Positions 1 through 7,367 of a stretch of 11,073 nt of DNA are shown in pieces. The translations under genes and the position numbers were made by a program. Origin of the DNA: an uncultured Clostridia bacterium (lineage in GTDB: Bacteria; Bacillota; Clostridia; Monoglobales; Firm-18); the NCBI GenBank assembly GCA_937914775.1, contig CALDNB010000111.1, forward strand, positions 1 through 11,073, in the 5' to 3' direction. The notes under the pieces were generated by a model, which did not search any database, was not told where the DNA came from, and saw only the letters and a list, made by a program, of their open reading frames with translations. Every line of letters starts with the position of its first letter. Position 1 is the stretch's first letter.

Positions 1-1312
1 TACTTATACCTCTGGCGTTTGCAATTTCTTCGCAGTTTGATACTGTTTTTGCGCCTATTCCTCTTTTTGGCTCGTTAATAATTCTTTTAAAGTTAACATT
101 GTCCTGAGGATTGTTTATCAGTTTAACGTATGCTAAAACGTCTTTGATTTCCTTTCGGTCAAAGAACCTTAAACCACCAAGGACGCGGTAGGGAACAGCG
201 TTTTGTATAAGCATATTTTCTATAACGCGGGACTGGGCATTAGTACGGTACAACACCGCAAAATCGTTGTAGTTGTAGCCGTCTATTGTCATATTTATAA
301 TCTGCTCAGCAATGTAATAACCCTCGTCGTGCTCGTTTGTAGCACGGTAAAAAGATATTTTTTCACCATCACCGCAATCAGTCTACAGAGTTTTGCCCTT
401 TCTTCCTCTGTTGTTTTTAATAACTCCGTTTGCAGCATCTAAAATATTTCCCGTTGAACGGTAGTTTTGTTCTAATTTAATAACCGTGCAGTTTTCATAC
501 TGTTTTTCAAAGGACAGTATGTTTTCAATGTTTGCACCTCGGAACTTATATATACTCTGGTCGTCATCACCTACAACGCAGATGTTTTTATGCCCTGCCG
601 CAAGTAATGTTACCAGTCTGTACTGGGCGTGGTTTGTATCCTGATACTCATCTACCATCACATACTTAAATCTCCGCTGATAGTAGGAAAGAACATCATC
701 GTTTTCTTCAAACAGTTTAACGGTAAGCATAATTATATCGTCAAAATCAAGAGCGTTATATTTTTTCAGTTTTTCCTGATACAATTCATAAACATCTGCA
801 ATAATGTTTAGTCTGTAATCTGTCGCAAAATCATTTTTCATATCTTTCGGAAACTTCATTTCGTCCTTTGCCCTTGAAATTTCGTTAATAAGTGATTTTG
901 GTTGAAACATTTTATCGTCAATATTAAGTTCCTTTATGCACTCTTTTACAACAGTCAACTGGTCTGCTCTGTCAAAAATATTAAAGTCTCTTTTGTATCC
1001 CAGTTTGTCTATATCACGGCGCAAAAATTTCACGCACATAGAGTGAAAAGTTGATGCAAAAACATCGTTACCTGCATCACCAAGCATTGAGGTCAGTCTG
1101 TTTTTAAGTTCCTGTGCCGCCTTGTTGGTAAATGTGATTGCAAGTATTTCATAGGGGCGTACGTTTTGTACGCCTATTAAATATGCAACTCTGTTAATTA
1201 AAACGGTGGTTTTTCCGCTTCCTGCACCTGCTAAAATAAGCACGGGGCCATCAGTTTTAAAAACCGCTTCCCGTTGTTTGTCGTTTAAATTTGAAAAGGT
1301 GGTATCAACCAT
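1..1312 (-). pseudogene. pcrA: PcrA/UvrD-type ATP-dependent DNA helicase, 5' part, interrupted by an in-frame TAG; runs off the window edge
   Basis: Superfamily 1A 3'-5' DNA helicase, used in repair, replication restart and removal of recombinase filaments. From ATG 1310-1312 the frame shows the Q motif (residues 8-14), Walker A GAGSGKTT (29-36), motif Ia TFTNKAAQEL (60-69), Walker B/motif II DEYQD (221-225), motif III VVGDDDQSIYKFRGA and motif IV QNYRST (282-287). Codon 310 (383-385) is TAG. UvrD/PcrA proteins read KxLWTD here, so one G-to-A change of a Trp codon explains it. After the stop the same frame stays open to base 1 (about 127 codons) with helicase sequence such as FAVLYRTNAQSRVIENML and LGGLRFFDRKEIKDVLAY. 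A strong site, GGAGGAATTATTA, precedes the start, inside the end of mnmA, which overlaps it by 8 bases. The visible 437 codons are roughly 60% of a normal 720-750 residue protein. If real, the product stops within the helicase core and would be inactive. Family identity is very secure; whether the stop is genuine is not. Confidence 0.88.
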
Positions 1313-2345
1313 TAATAATTCCTCCGCCTATTACTATGTCGCCGTCATAAAGCACTACGGACTGTCCTTTTGTTATAGCCCTCTGTGGCGTATCAAATAC
1401 GATTTTTGCATTATCTCCGTCAGGATAAACTGTGCAGGGATAATCAGTAGTTCTGTATCTTATTTTCCCCGTACAGAAAAATGGCTCTTTTGGTGCATCA
1501 AAAGGAATGTAATTCATTTTTTCTGCATAAAGCGTTGTGCCGAACAAGTCCTGGTTGTCAGCGAGGGTTACAGTATTATTAACTGCATCAATGTCGGTAA
1601 CATAAACGGGCCTGTTAAGTGCTATTCCAAGTCCTTTTCGCTGACCGATAGTGTAGTTTATAATTCCCTGATGCTGTCCCACAACTGTTCCGTCTTTTAA
1701 TATAAAGTCACCTTTTTTCTGAGGTCCTTTTAAATCTGTAATATATCTTACATAATCGTCATCGGGAATAAAGCATATTTCCTGACTGTCCTTTTTATCT
1801 GCAACAGATAGTCCCAGTTCTTTTGCGACTTCCCTGGTCTCCGATTTTGTAATATCACAAAGTGGAAAAATAACTTTAGACAGTTGGTGCTGTGTAAGTG
1901 TATATAAAAAATATGTCTGGTCCTTACTCTGGTCACCGCATCTTTTAAGAAGATATCTGTCCCCGACTTTTTCAACTTTTGCATAGTGTCCCGTAGCAAT
2001 ATAGTCCGCACCTATCTCTTCGGCGTACTTTAACATTGCACCGAATTTCAGGTACTGATTACAGTTTACACAAGGGTTTGGTGTGTGCCCCAAAAGGTAA
2101 CTTTCAACAAAATTGTCTGTTACATTTTCTTTAAACTGTTTTGTAAAGTCAACAGTATAGTGAGGTATTCCAAGTTTATCCGCAACTGCTTTTGCATCGG
2201 CTACGGTGTTCTGGTGGCAACCAACCTCGTCACTTTCCCAGAGTTTCATAGTGACTCCCGCTACCTCATATCCTGCTTTAAGTAAAAAAACGGCAGATGC
2301 AGAACTATCCACACCGCCGCTCATTCCTACTAAAACCTTACTCAT
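1305..2345 (-). CDS. mnmA: tRNA-specific 2-thiouridylase MnmA
   Basis: Cytoplasmic enzyme that adenylates C2 of U34 in tRNA-Lys, -Glu and -Gln and inserts sulfur delivered as persulfide from IscS. The 346-residue product has the PP-loop MSGGVDSS (8-15) for ATP, the first catalytic cysteine in PCVNCNQYLKF (C95, with C92 also present), GHYA (119-122), KDQTYFLY (141-148) and the second catalytic cysteine in SQEICFIPDDDY (C191). The C-terminal beta-barrel part includes YTIGQRKGLG (231-240) and TPQRAITKGQSVVLYDGD. Length is normal (about 350-370). I chose ATG 2343-2345 (MSKVLVGMSGG) over an upstream alternative because it fits the family N terminus; the extra 15 residues upstream lie inside iscU. 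It overlaps the iscU stop by 8 bases (ATGAGTAA) and overlaps the pcrA start by 8 bases, so translation is probably coupled. Its position after iscS-iscU puts it beside its sulfur donor. Confidence 0.97.
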   Translation of the reverse strand: MSKVLVGMSGGVDSSASAVFLLKAGYEVAGVTMKLWESDEVGCHQNTVADAKAVADKLGIPHYTVDFTKQFKENVTDNFVESYLLGHTPNPCVNCNQYLKFGAMLKYAEEIGADYIATGHYAKVEKVGDRYLLKRCGDQSKDQTYFLYTLTQHQLSKVIFPLCDITKSETREVAKELGLSVADKKDSQEICFIPDDDYVRYITDLKGPQKKGDFILKDGTVVGQHQGIINYTIGQRKGLGIALNRPVYVTDIDAVNNTVTLADNQDLFGTTLYAEKMNYIPFDAPKEPFFCTGKIRYRTTDYPCTVYPDGDNAKIVFDTPQRAITKGQSVVLYDGDIVIGGGIING

Positions 2346-2772
2346 GGTGGTGAGCATGGCACTCTTCACAATTACAACTGCAACCCACAATAGGTGTTGG
2401 GTCTATGCCCTGTCTTTTATAATAATCTGCAAGACAGGAGCGGATTGCCTCCTCCGCTAAAACAGAGCAGTGCATTTTAACGGGCGGTAGTCCGTCCAAT
2501 GCTTCCACAACTGCTTTGTTGGTAAGTTCAAGTGCCTCTTTGATAGTTTTTCCTTTTACAAGTTCTGTTGCCATACTGCTGGTTGCCACAGCGGCACCGC
2601 AACCAAAAGTCTTGAATTTTATATCTTTAATGATATCGTCTTCAATAAACATATATATTTTCATAATATCGCCGCATTTAGCGTTACCTACTTCACCTAC
2701 GGCGTTTGCATTTTCAAGTTCTCCAACATTTCTGGGATTTGAAAAATGGTCCATTACTTTTTCACTGTACAT
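2338..2772 (-). CDS. iscU: Fe-S cluster assembly scaffold protein IscU/NifU N-domain type
   Basis: Scaffold on which IscS-derived sulfur and iron are assembled into [2Fe-2S]/[4Fe-4S] clusters before transfer to apoproteins. The 144-residue product starts YSEKVMDHFSNPRNVGELE and carries the three cluster cysteines and the aspartate of the family: AKCGD (C33, D35), FGCGAA (C58) and KMHCSVLAEEAI (C102). It is the single-domain form, without the ferredoxin or C-terminal domains of full NifU. Beyond the usual end it has a tail at 131-144, CSCNCEECHAHHHE, with four Cys and four His, which could bind metal; that role is inference. The start ATG lies one base after the iscS stop, with a GGGAAG site inside the iscS end. 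The stop overlaps the mnmA start. The gene could equally be labelled nifU. Confidence 0.95.
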   Translation of the reverse strand: MYSEKVMDHFSNPRNVGELENANAVGEVGNAKCGDIMKIYMFIEDDIIKDIKFKTFGCGAAVATSSMATELVKGKTIKEALELTNKAVVEALDGLPPVKMHCSVLAEEAIRSCLADYYKRQGIDPTPIVGCSCNCEECHAHHHE

Positions 2773-2773
2773 A

Positions 2774-3946
2774 TTATTTCTTCCCTTTCAAATAATCTTC
2801 GTACAAAGGAGACATATCTCTTAACCTTTGCACAATCTTTACTAATTCCTCTATAATCTTGTCAACTTCCTCTGACGTATTTCTGTGTGAGAAAGACGCT
2901 CTTAGTGAGCCGTGAGCAATGGCGTGAGGAAGACCTATTGCTAAAAGCACGTGTGAGGGGTCTAAAGAACCGCTGGTACAAGCAGAGCCGCTTGACGCCG
3001 CAATACCCACCAAATCAAGGGATAATAATAAACTTTCACCCTCAATAAACTCAAAAGAAATATTTGCATTTCCGGGAAGTCTTTCTGTTCTGCTTCCGTT
3101 TAATCTGCAATGCTCTATTTTGGAAAGTACGCCGTCAATAAAGCGTTCTCTTAATTCATAGCACTTTTTCATATTGGCATCAAGATTTTCTACTGCAATT
3201 TTAAGTGCTGTAGCCATACCAACGATACCTGCAACATTTTCTGTTCCTGCACGTCTGTTTCTTTCCTGAGCACCGCCGTACATAAGTTGGCTTAACCATG
3301 TGCCCGTTTTAACATACAAAAAGCCGACGCCTTTCGGGCCCTCAAATTTATGTGCGGATACAGAAAGCAGATTAACTCCCAAATCTTCCACGTTTACGGG
3401 AATATGCCCTACTGCCTGTACTGCGTCTGTATGAAAAACAATGTTGTTCTCTTTTGCAATCTGTGCAATTTCTTTTATGGGCTGAATTGTGCCGATTTCG
3501 TTATTTGCCATCATTATTGAAATAAGAGTAGTTTCGGGAGTGATGGCATTTTTAACGTCATCAACGCTAACCAAACCATCGCTGTTAACGGGAATATAAG
3601 TAACTGTAAAACCCTCTTTTTCCAACTGCTGGAAACAATGCAAAACTGCGTGATGCTCAATTACAGAGGTGATTAAGTGTTTACCCTTTTTTACATTTTT
3701 TCGTGCTGCACCGAAAATTGCCCAGTTATCCGCTTCGCTTCCGCAACCGGTAAAAAATATTTCACCGGGTTTTGCACCGATTAAACCGGCAATTGTCTCT
3801 CTTGCATTTTCAATTACCTCTCTGTTTTGCTGACCAAAACTGTATATAGAAGAAGCATTTCCGTAACAGTCCGTTAAATACGGCATCATACTGTCTAACA
3901 CTTCTTTACTCATTTTTGTTGTTGCTGCATTATCAACATATATCAA
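2774..3946 (-). CDS. iscS: Cysteine desulfurase IscS/NifS
   Basis: Pyridoxal-phosphate enzyme of aminotransferase class V fold that converts L-cysteine to alanine and a protein persulfide, feeding IscU and MnmA. In the 390-residue product the N terminus IYVDNAATT is typical. PLP contacts are H99 (IEHHAV), D174 and Q177 (FHTDAVQAVG), and the Schiff-base lysine is K200 in SVSAHKFEGPKG. The sulfur-accepting cysteine is C323 in ASSGSACTSGSLDPSHVL, with the longer flexible loop of the IscS/NifS class rather than the SufS class. RRAGTENVAG (231-240) is also conserved. The start is TTG at 3944-3946, supported by AGGAGGG a few bases upstream and by the family N terminus. It heads its own unit behind a sigma-A-like promoter and is followed after 1 base by iscU. 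No Rrf2/IscR regulator gene lies upstream; mnmG does. Confidence 0.97.
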   Translation of the reverse strand: MIYVDNAATTKMSKEVLDSMMPYLTDCYGNASSIYSFGQQNREVIENARETIAGLIGAKPGEIFFTGCGSEADNWAIFGAARKNVKKGKHLITSVIEHHAVLHCFQQLEKEGFTVTYIPVNSDGLVSVDDVKNAITPETTLISIMMANNEIGTIQPIKEIAQIAKENNIVFHTDAVQAVGHIPVNVEDLGVNLLSVSAHKFEGPKGVGFLYVKTGTWLSQLMYGGAQERNRRAGTENVAGIVGMATALKIAVENLDANMKKCYELRERFIDGVLSKIEHCRLNGSRTERLPGNANISFEFIEGESLLLSLDLVGIAASSGSACTSGSLDPSHVLLAIGLPHAIAHGSLRASFSHRNTSEEVDKIIEELVKIVQRLRDMSPLYEDYLKGKK

Positions 3947-3971
3947 TTTTTAACCCTCCTTGCCACTTATA

Positions 3972-4000
3972 ATAATACACCTTTTTCTATAATTAGTCAA
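3972..4000 (-). promoter_or_regulatory. Putative sigma-A promoter of iscS-iscU-mnmA-pcrA
   Basis: In the 77-base gap between mnmG and iscS, the minus strand reads TTGACT (3995-4000), a 17-base spacer and TATTAT (3972-3977), close to the vegetative consensus with ideal spacing. Transcription would start near 3965, about 20 bases before the TTG start codon, leaving room for the AGGAGGG site. The -35 lies in an imperfect palindrome, TTAGT-TG-ACTAA on the minus strand (about 3992-4003), which could be an operator for an Rrf2-type regulator; that is only a suggestion. No strong terminator separates mnmG from this promoter, so read-through from mnmG is possible. Confidence 0.6.
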
Positions 4001-4023
4001 CTAAAAAAGCACCGCTATTTATA

Positions 4024-5889
4024 TTATTTACCAAGATGTACTAATAATACTGCAATATCTGCAGGGGATACTCCTGAAATACGTGATGCCTGTCCCACAG
4101 AAGTTGGCTTAAACTGATTTAACTTCTGTCTTGCTTCAATTCTTAAGCCGTAAACATCATCATAATTTAAAGTTTCAGGTATCTTTTTGTTATCTAACTT
4201 TTTAACTGCCTCTGCCTGTTCTGTCTGTCTTTTTATATACCCCTCGTATTTAACTGTAATCTCTATCTGGTTTGCAATAACTTTGGGATAATTTGGGAAA
4301 TTGTTGTCAATTTCACTTAAAGACTGGTAAGTAAGTTCAGGACGGCGTACCAACTCTACAAGGTGAATACCTGTTGAAATTTCGGTACTTCCGTACTTTC
4401 TAAGATACTCGTTAACCTTTGCACTTGGTGATGCTGTCTGCTTTTCAAGGCGCTTTATTTCCTTTTCAATAGCGGATTTCATATCAAGGAATTTCTCGTA
4501 TCTCTCATCAGTTATAAGTCCTATTTCCTTGCCGTAAGGGGTAAGACGGATGTCTGCATTATCCTGCCTTAATAAAAGCCGATGTTCTGCCCTTGCAGTC
4601 ATCATTCTGTAGGGCTCGTTAGTTCCTTTTGTTACCAAATCGTCAATAAGAACGCCTATATACGCCTCTGCTCTTGACAGAACAAAAGGAGTTTGTCCCT
4701 TTATCTTTCGTGCGGCATTTATTCCTGCCATAAGACCTTGTGCCGCCGCTTCCTCGTAACCTGAACTTCCGTTAAACTGCCCTGCACCATACAGTCCTGA
4801 AATCTCTTTGAATTCCAGTGTTGGCAACAACTGTGTGGGGTCAATGCAGTCGTACTCAATAGCATACGCCGTTCTCATAAGATGCACATTTTCAAGTCCC
4901 GGTATTGTTCGTAAAAATGCCACCTGCACATCTTCGGGAAGTGACGAAGAAAGTCCCTGAACGTATATTTCATTAGTATCAAGTCCCATCGGCTCTAAAA
5001 AGAACTGGTGTCTTGGCTTGTCGGAAAATCTTACTATTTTGTCTTCTATTGACGGACAGTACCTTGGCCCTATTCCCTTTATATTACCGCTGTAAAGTGG
5101 GGAACGGTGCAGGTTTTGTCTTATTACGTTATGAGTTTCCTCGTTGGTGTAAGACAAATAGCAATCCACTTTGTTTTCTCCCGCTTTTGTAGTCTCAAAA
5201 GAGAAGGGTACAATGTCGTCGTCACCGTGTTGTACTTCAAACTTGGAAAAATCAACTGTGTTGGCGTTTACCCTTGCAGGAGTACCTGTTTTAAAACGCA
5301 TTAGTTTTACGCCCATTTCAAGCAGACTGTCAGTCATTTTTGTAGCAGGGAACATTCCGTCGGGACCGCCCTCGTAAGAAACGTCACCAATAATTATTCT
5401 GCCGCCCAGATATGTTCCGCTTGCAATTATTACTGCTTTTACATTATAAACTGCGCCTGTATGGGACACTACCCCTGTAACTTTATTACCCTCGTGAAGT
5501 ATTTCAACAACTTCGCCCTGTTTTATATACAGGTTTTCCTGCTTTTCCAAAGTGTCCTTCATATACATTTTGTATCTTTGTCTGTCTGACTGGACACGAA
5601 GTGAATAAACTGCAGGACCTTTTCCCTTGTTTAACATTCGGGACTGGATAAATGTAGCGTCTGCCGCTTTACCCATCTCACCGCCAAGGGAATCAATCTC
5701 TCTTACAAGATGTCCTTTTGCAGTACCGCCGATACTGGGGTTACAGGGCATATTTCCTATACTGTCTAAATTTATTGCAAATACTATGGTTTTAAGACCA
5801 AGTCGTGCACAGGCAAGAGCCGCTTCGCAACCTGCGTGTCCTGCTCCTACTACTGCTACGTCAAAATCTCCTGCTATGTATTTTTCCAT
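4024..5889 (-). CDS. mnmG: tRNA uridine-5-carboxymethylaminomethyl modification enzyme MnmG (GidA)
   Basis: FAD-dependent partner of MnmE in a cytoplasmic MnmE2-MnmG2 complex that builds cmnm5 (or nm5) at C5 of wobble U34, using methylene-tetrahydrofolate, NADH and glycine or ammonium. The 621-residue product has the dinucleotide-binding VVGAGHAG (13-20), the cysteine motif MPCNPSIGGTAKGHLVREID (C49), GIGPRYCPSIEDKI (273-284, catalytic-type C278), and GQFNGSSGYEEAAAQGLMAG before the second FAD region. The helical C-terminal domain that binds MnmE ends SGVSPADIAVLLVHLGK. Length matches the family (about 625-635). The start ATG is 8 bases after the mnmE stop, with only a modest GGTGAG site, so translational coupling to mnmE is likely. 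It is the last gene of the upstream unit; rsmG and parAB, its common downstream neighbours in Firmicutes, are absent. Confidence 0.98.
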   Translation of the reverse strand: MEKYIAGDFDVAVVGAGHAGCEAALACARLGLKTIVFAINLDSIGNMPCNPSIGGTAKGHLVREIDSLGGEMGKAADATFIQSRMLNKGKGPAVYSLRVQSDRQRYKMYMKDTLEKQENLYIKQGEVVEILHEGNKVTGVVSHTGAVYNVKAVIIASGTYLGGRIIIGDVSYEGGPDGMFPATKMTDSLLEMGVKLMRFKTGTPARVNANTVDFSKFEVQHGDDDIVPFSFETTKAGENKVDCYLSYTNEETHNVIRQNLHRSPLYSGNIKGIGPRYCPSIEDKIVRFSDKPRHQFFLEPMGLDTNEIYVQGLSSSLPEDVQVAFLRTIPGLENVHLMRTAYAIEYDCIDPTQLLPTLEFKEISGLYGAGQFNGSSGYEEAAAQGLMAGINAARKIKGQTPFVLSRAEAYIGVLIDDLVTKGTNEPYRMMTARAEHRLLLRQDNADIRLTPYGKEIGLITDERYEKFLDMKSAIEKEIKRLEKQTASPSAKVNEYLRKYGSTEISTGIHLVELVRRPELTYQSLSEIDNNFPNYPKVIANQIEITVKYEGYIKRQTEQAEAVKKLDNKKIPETLNYDDVYGLRIEARQKLNQFKPTSVGQASRISGVSPADIAVLLVHLGK

Positions 5890-5897
5890 CTTCTCAC

Positions 5898-7235
5898 CTA
5901 TTTTCCTACACAGAATTTTGAAAATATATTGTCTATAATCTCTTCGCTTACCGTTTCTCCACCAATTTCGCCCAACGCGGAAATGGAAAGTTCAACACTG
6001 CTTAACACTATGTCAAAGGGCGCAAATGCACCAATATCATTTAGTGCCTCACCTATTAAGGAGTTTGCTCTTATAAGGCTTTCTTTGTGCCTTGGGTTTG
6101 TTACTACCGCTTTTTCCTTTATATCTATCTGTCCGTATTTTTCGTATATCAAATCGTAAAGACCGTCAAATCCCTCTGCATTTTTTGCAGATACTACTAC
6201 ACAGCCTAAGTATCCGTGGCTGTCAATTTTTTGTTGTGCAAGGTCAGATTTATTAATTACAAGCAAGGTTTTTTTCTTATCTACCATATTTGCAATTTCT
6301 GTTTCCTCTGCCGTCATTCCCTTGTTACCGTCAACAACAAAAAATACGATGTCTGCTTTCTCCAGTGTTTCTTTTGAACGCTTTATACCTATTTGTTCAA
6401 TGGTGTCATCGCTTTCCCTTATACCTGCAGTGTCAAATAAAATAAGTTTTAAGCCTCTTATATTAACCGCAGTTTCCAGTACGTCTCTTGTTGTGCCCTC
6501 TATATTTGTAACTATTGCTCTGTCCTCACCAAGTATTGCATTTAAAAGACTTGATTTCCCCGCATTTGGTGAGCCGACTATTGCCACATTTACACCGTCA
6601 CTGATAATTCTGCCGTTATCTGAAGTTCTGATTAGTTTCTCCGTTTCATTAAGGCAATGTTTTAAAATATCAGTCAGTTCGTCATATTCCATTGGCTCTA
6701 CGCCCTCTTCGGAATAATCCATTGTAGCCATAACGTGTGCAGTCGCATCAATCAGTTTTTGGCGAAGAGTCGATATTTCTCCCGACAACGCCTTATCAAG
6801 TTGAGATGCGGCAACTGTAACCTGCTTTTCAGTTTGTGCATTTATAAGGTCAGCAACCGCCTCTGCCTGAGACAAATCCATCTTGCCGTTTAAAAAAGCA
6901 CGTTTGGTAAATTCACCGGGACCTGCAGGAACTGCACCGTTTTTATACACAGCGTCAAGGACTGTTTTGCATACTGCAATACCTCCGTGACAATGGAATT
7001 CCACCACGTCTTCTCCTGTGTAACTGTTCGGTGCTTTAAACACACATACAAGGGCACTATCAACGGTTTCGTTATTTACTTTTATTTTACCAAGGTGCAT
7101 TTTGTGGCTTTCCATTGTTTTTACATCTTTGCCATAAAACAGACCTGACGCAATTTCTATAGCCTTTTCCCCTGATATTCTTATTATTCCTATACCACCT
7201 GTCATATTAGGTGTGGCAATTGCTGCAATAGTCAT
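5898..7235 (-). CDS. mnmE: tRNA modification GTPase MnmE (TrmE)
   Basis: Potassium-activated, dimerising GTPase that works with MnmG on the cmnm5U34 modification. The 445-residue product has the N-terminal tetrahydrofolate-binding domain (about 1-115, with IATP, GIGIIRISG and the GPGEFTKRAFLNGKMDL stretch), a helical domain, and an inserted G domain. In the G domain, G1 is GSPNAGKS (221-228), G2 is EGTTRD (246-251), G3 is DTAGI (268-272) and G4 is NKSD (328-331). The C terminus is FCVGK with the conserved catalytic cysteine C442. All diagnostic residues are present and the length is normal. The stop is TAG, which shows that TAG is an ordinary terminator in this genome. The ATG at 7233-7235 is preceded by GAGAGGG. 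Upstream lies the structured element that fills the gap to jag. Confidence 0.98.
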   Translation of the reverse strand: MTIAAIATPNMTGGIGIIRISGEKAIEIASGLFYGKDVKTMESHKMHLGKIKVNNETVDSALVCVFKAPNSYTGEDVVEFHCHGGIAVCKTVLDAVYKNGAVPAGPGEFTKRAFLNGKMDLSQAEAVADLINAQTEKQVTVAASQLDKALSGEISTLRQKLIDATAHVMATMDYSEEGVEPMEYDELTDILKHCLNETEKLIRTSDNGRIISDGVNVAIVGSPNAGKSSLLNAILGEDRAIVTNIEGTTRDVLETAVNIRGLKLILFDTAGIRESDDTIEQIGIKRSKETLEKADIVFFVVDGNKGMTAEETEIANMVDKKKTLLVINKSDLAQQKIDSHGYLGCVVVSAKNAEGFDGLYDLIYEKYGQIDIKEKAVVTNPRHKESLIRANSLIGEALNDIGAFAPFDIVLSSVELSISALGEIGGETVSEEIIDNIFSKFCVGK

Positions 7236-7257
7236 ATTTTTTCCCTCTCAAAAAACG

Positions 7258-7361
7258 AAGCCGTCTTAAAATAGCAAAACCCAATAAAAGTGCCTGTGCA
7301 CATTTTTTGGCTTTATCCCCTGCGTAAATTTTACGCACCTTCACTATTTCGAGACGGCCTT
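7258..7361 (-). other. Structured inverted-repeat element between jag and mnmE (candidate RNA element or small repeat)
   Basis: About 100 bases, filling nearly the whole non-coding gap. Outer arms 7260-7274 and 7344-7358 are complementary at 14 of 15 positions if one G-U pair is counted; the stem can extend to about 17 pairs with one bulge, to 7258 and 7361. Inside are two more hairpins. Bases 7281-7293 pair with 7298-7310 (11 of 13, loop of 4). Bases 7321-7337 form a perfect 8-base inverted repeat around one base, TGCGTAAA/TTTACGCA. The whole could fold as a three-way junction. On the minus strand the closing stem is followed after a few bases by six T residues (7250-7255 region), as in an intrinsic terminator or attenuator, and then by the mnmE ribosome binding site. 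It could instead be a short dispersed palindromic (REP/MITE-like) insertion. I do not recognise a named family. Confidence 0.6.
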
Positions 7362-7367
7362 AAATAT

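Noticed and set aside
383..385. Pyrrolysine or recoded TAG in pcrA
   Set aside because: TAG terminates mnmE after FCVGK and rpmH after its normal end, so it is a real stop here. No pyl genes are visible, and Pyl has no expected role in a helicase.
1206..1700. A 164-codon plus-strand open frame opposite mnmA and pcrA
   Set aside because: Antisense to conserved enzymes with no ribosome binding site or recognisable domain; a shadow frame.
4001..4023. Intrinsic terminator after mnmG (AGCGGTGCTTTTTT on the minus strand)
   Set aside because: There is a T-run, but the stem is only three base pairs (AGC/GCT), too weak to call.
7270..7300. Promoter for mnmE inside the structured element (extended -10 like TGCTATTTT on the minus strand)
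   Set aside because: No acceptable -35 at 16-18 bases upstream, and the bases are part of the closing stem.
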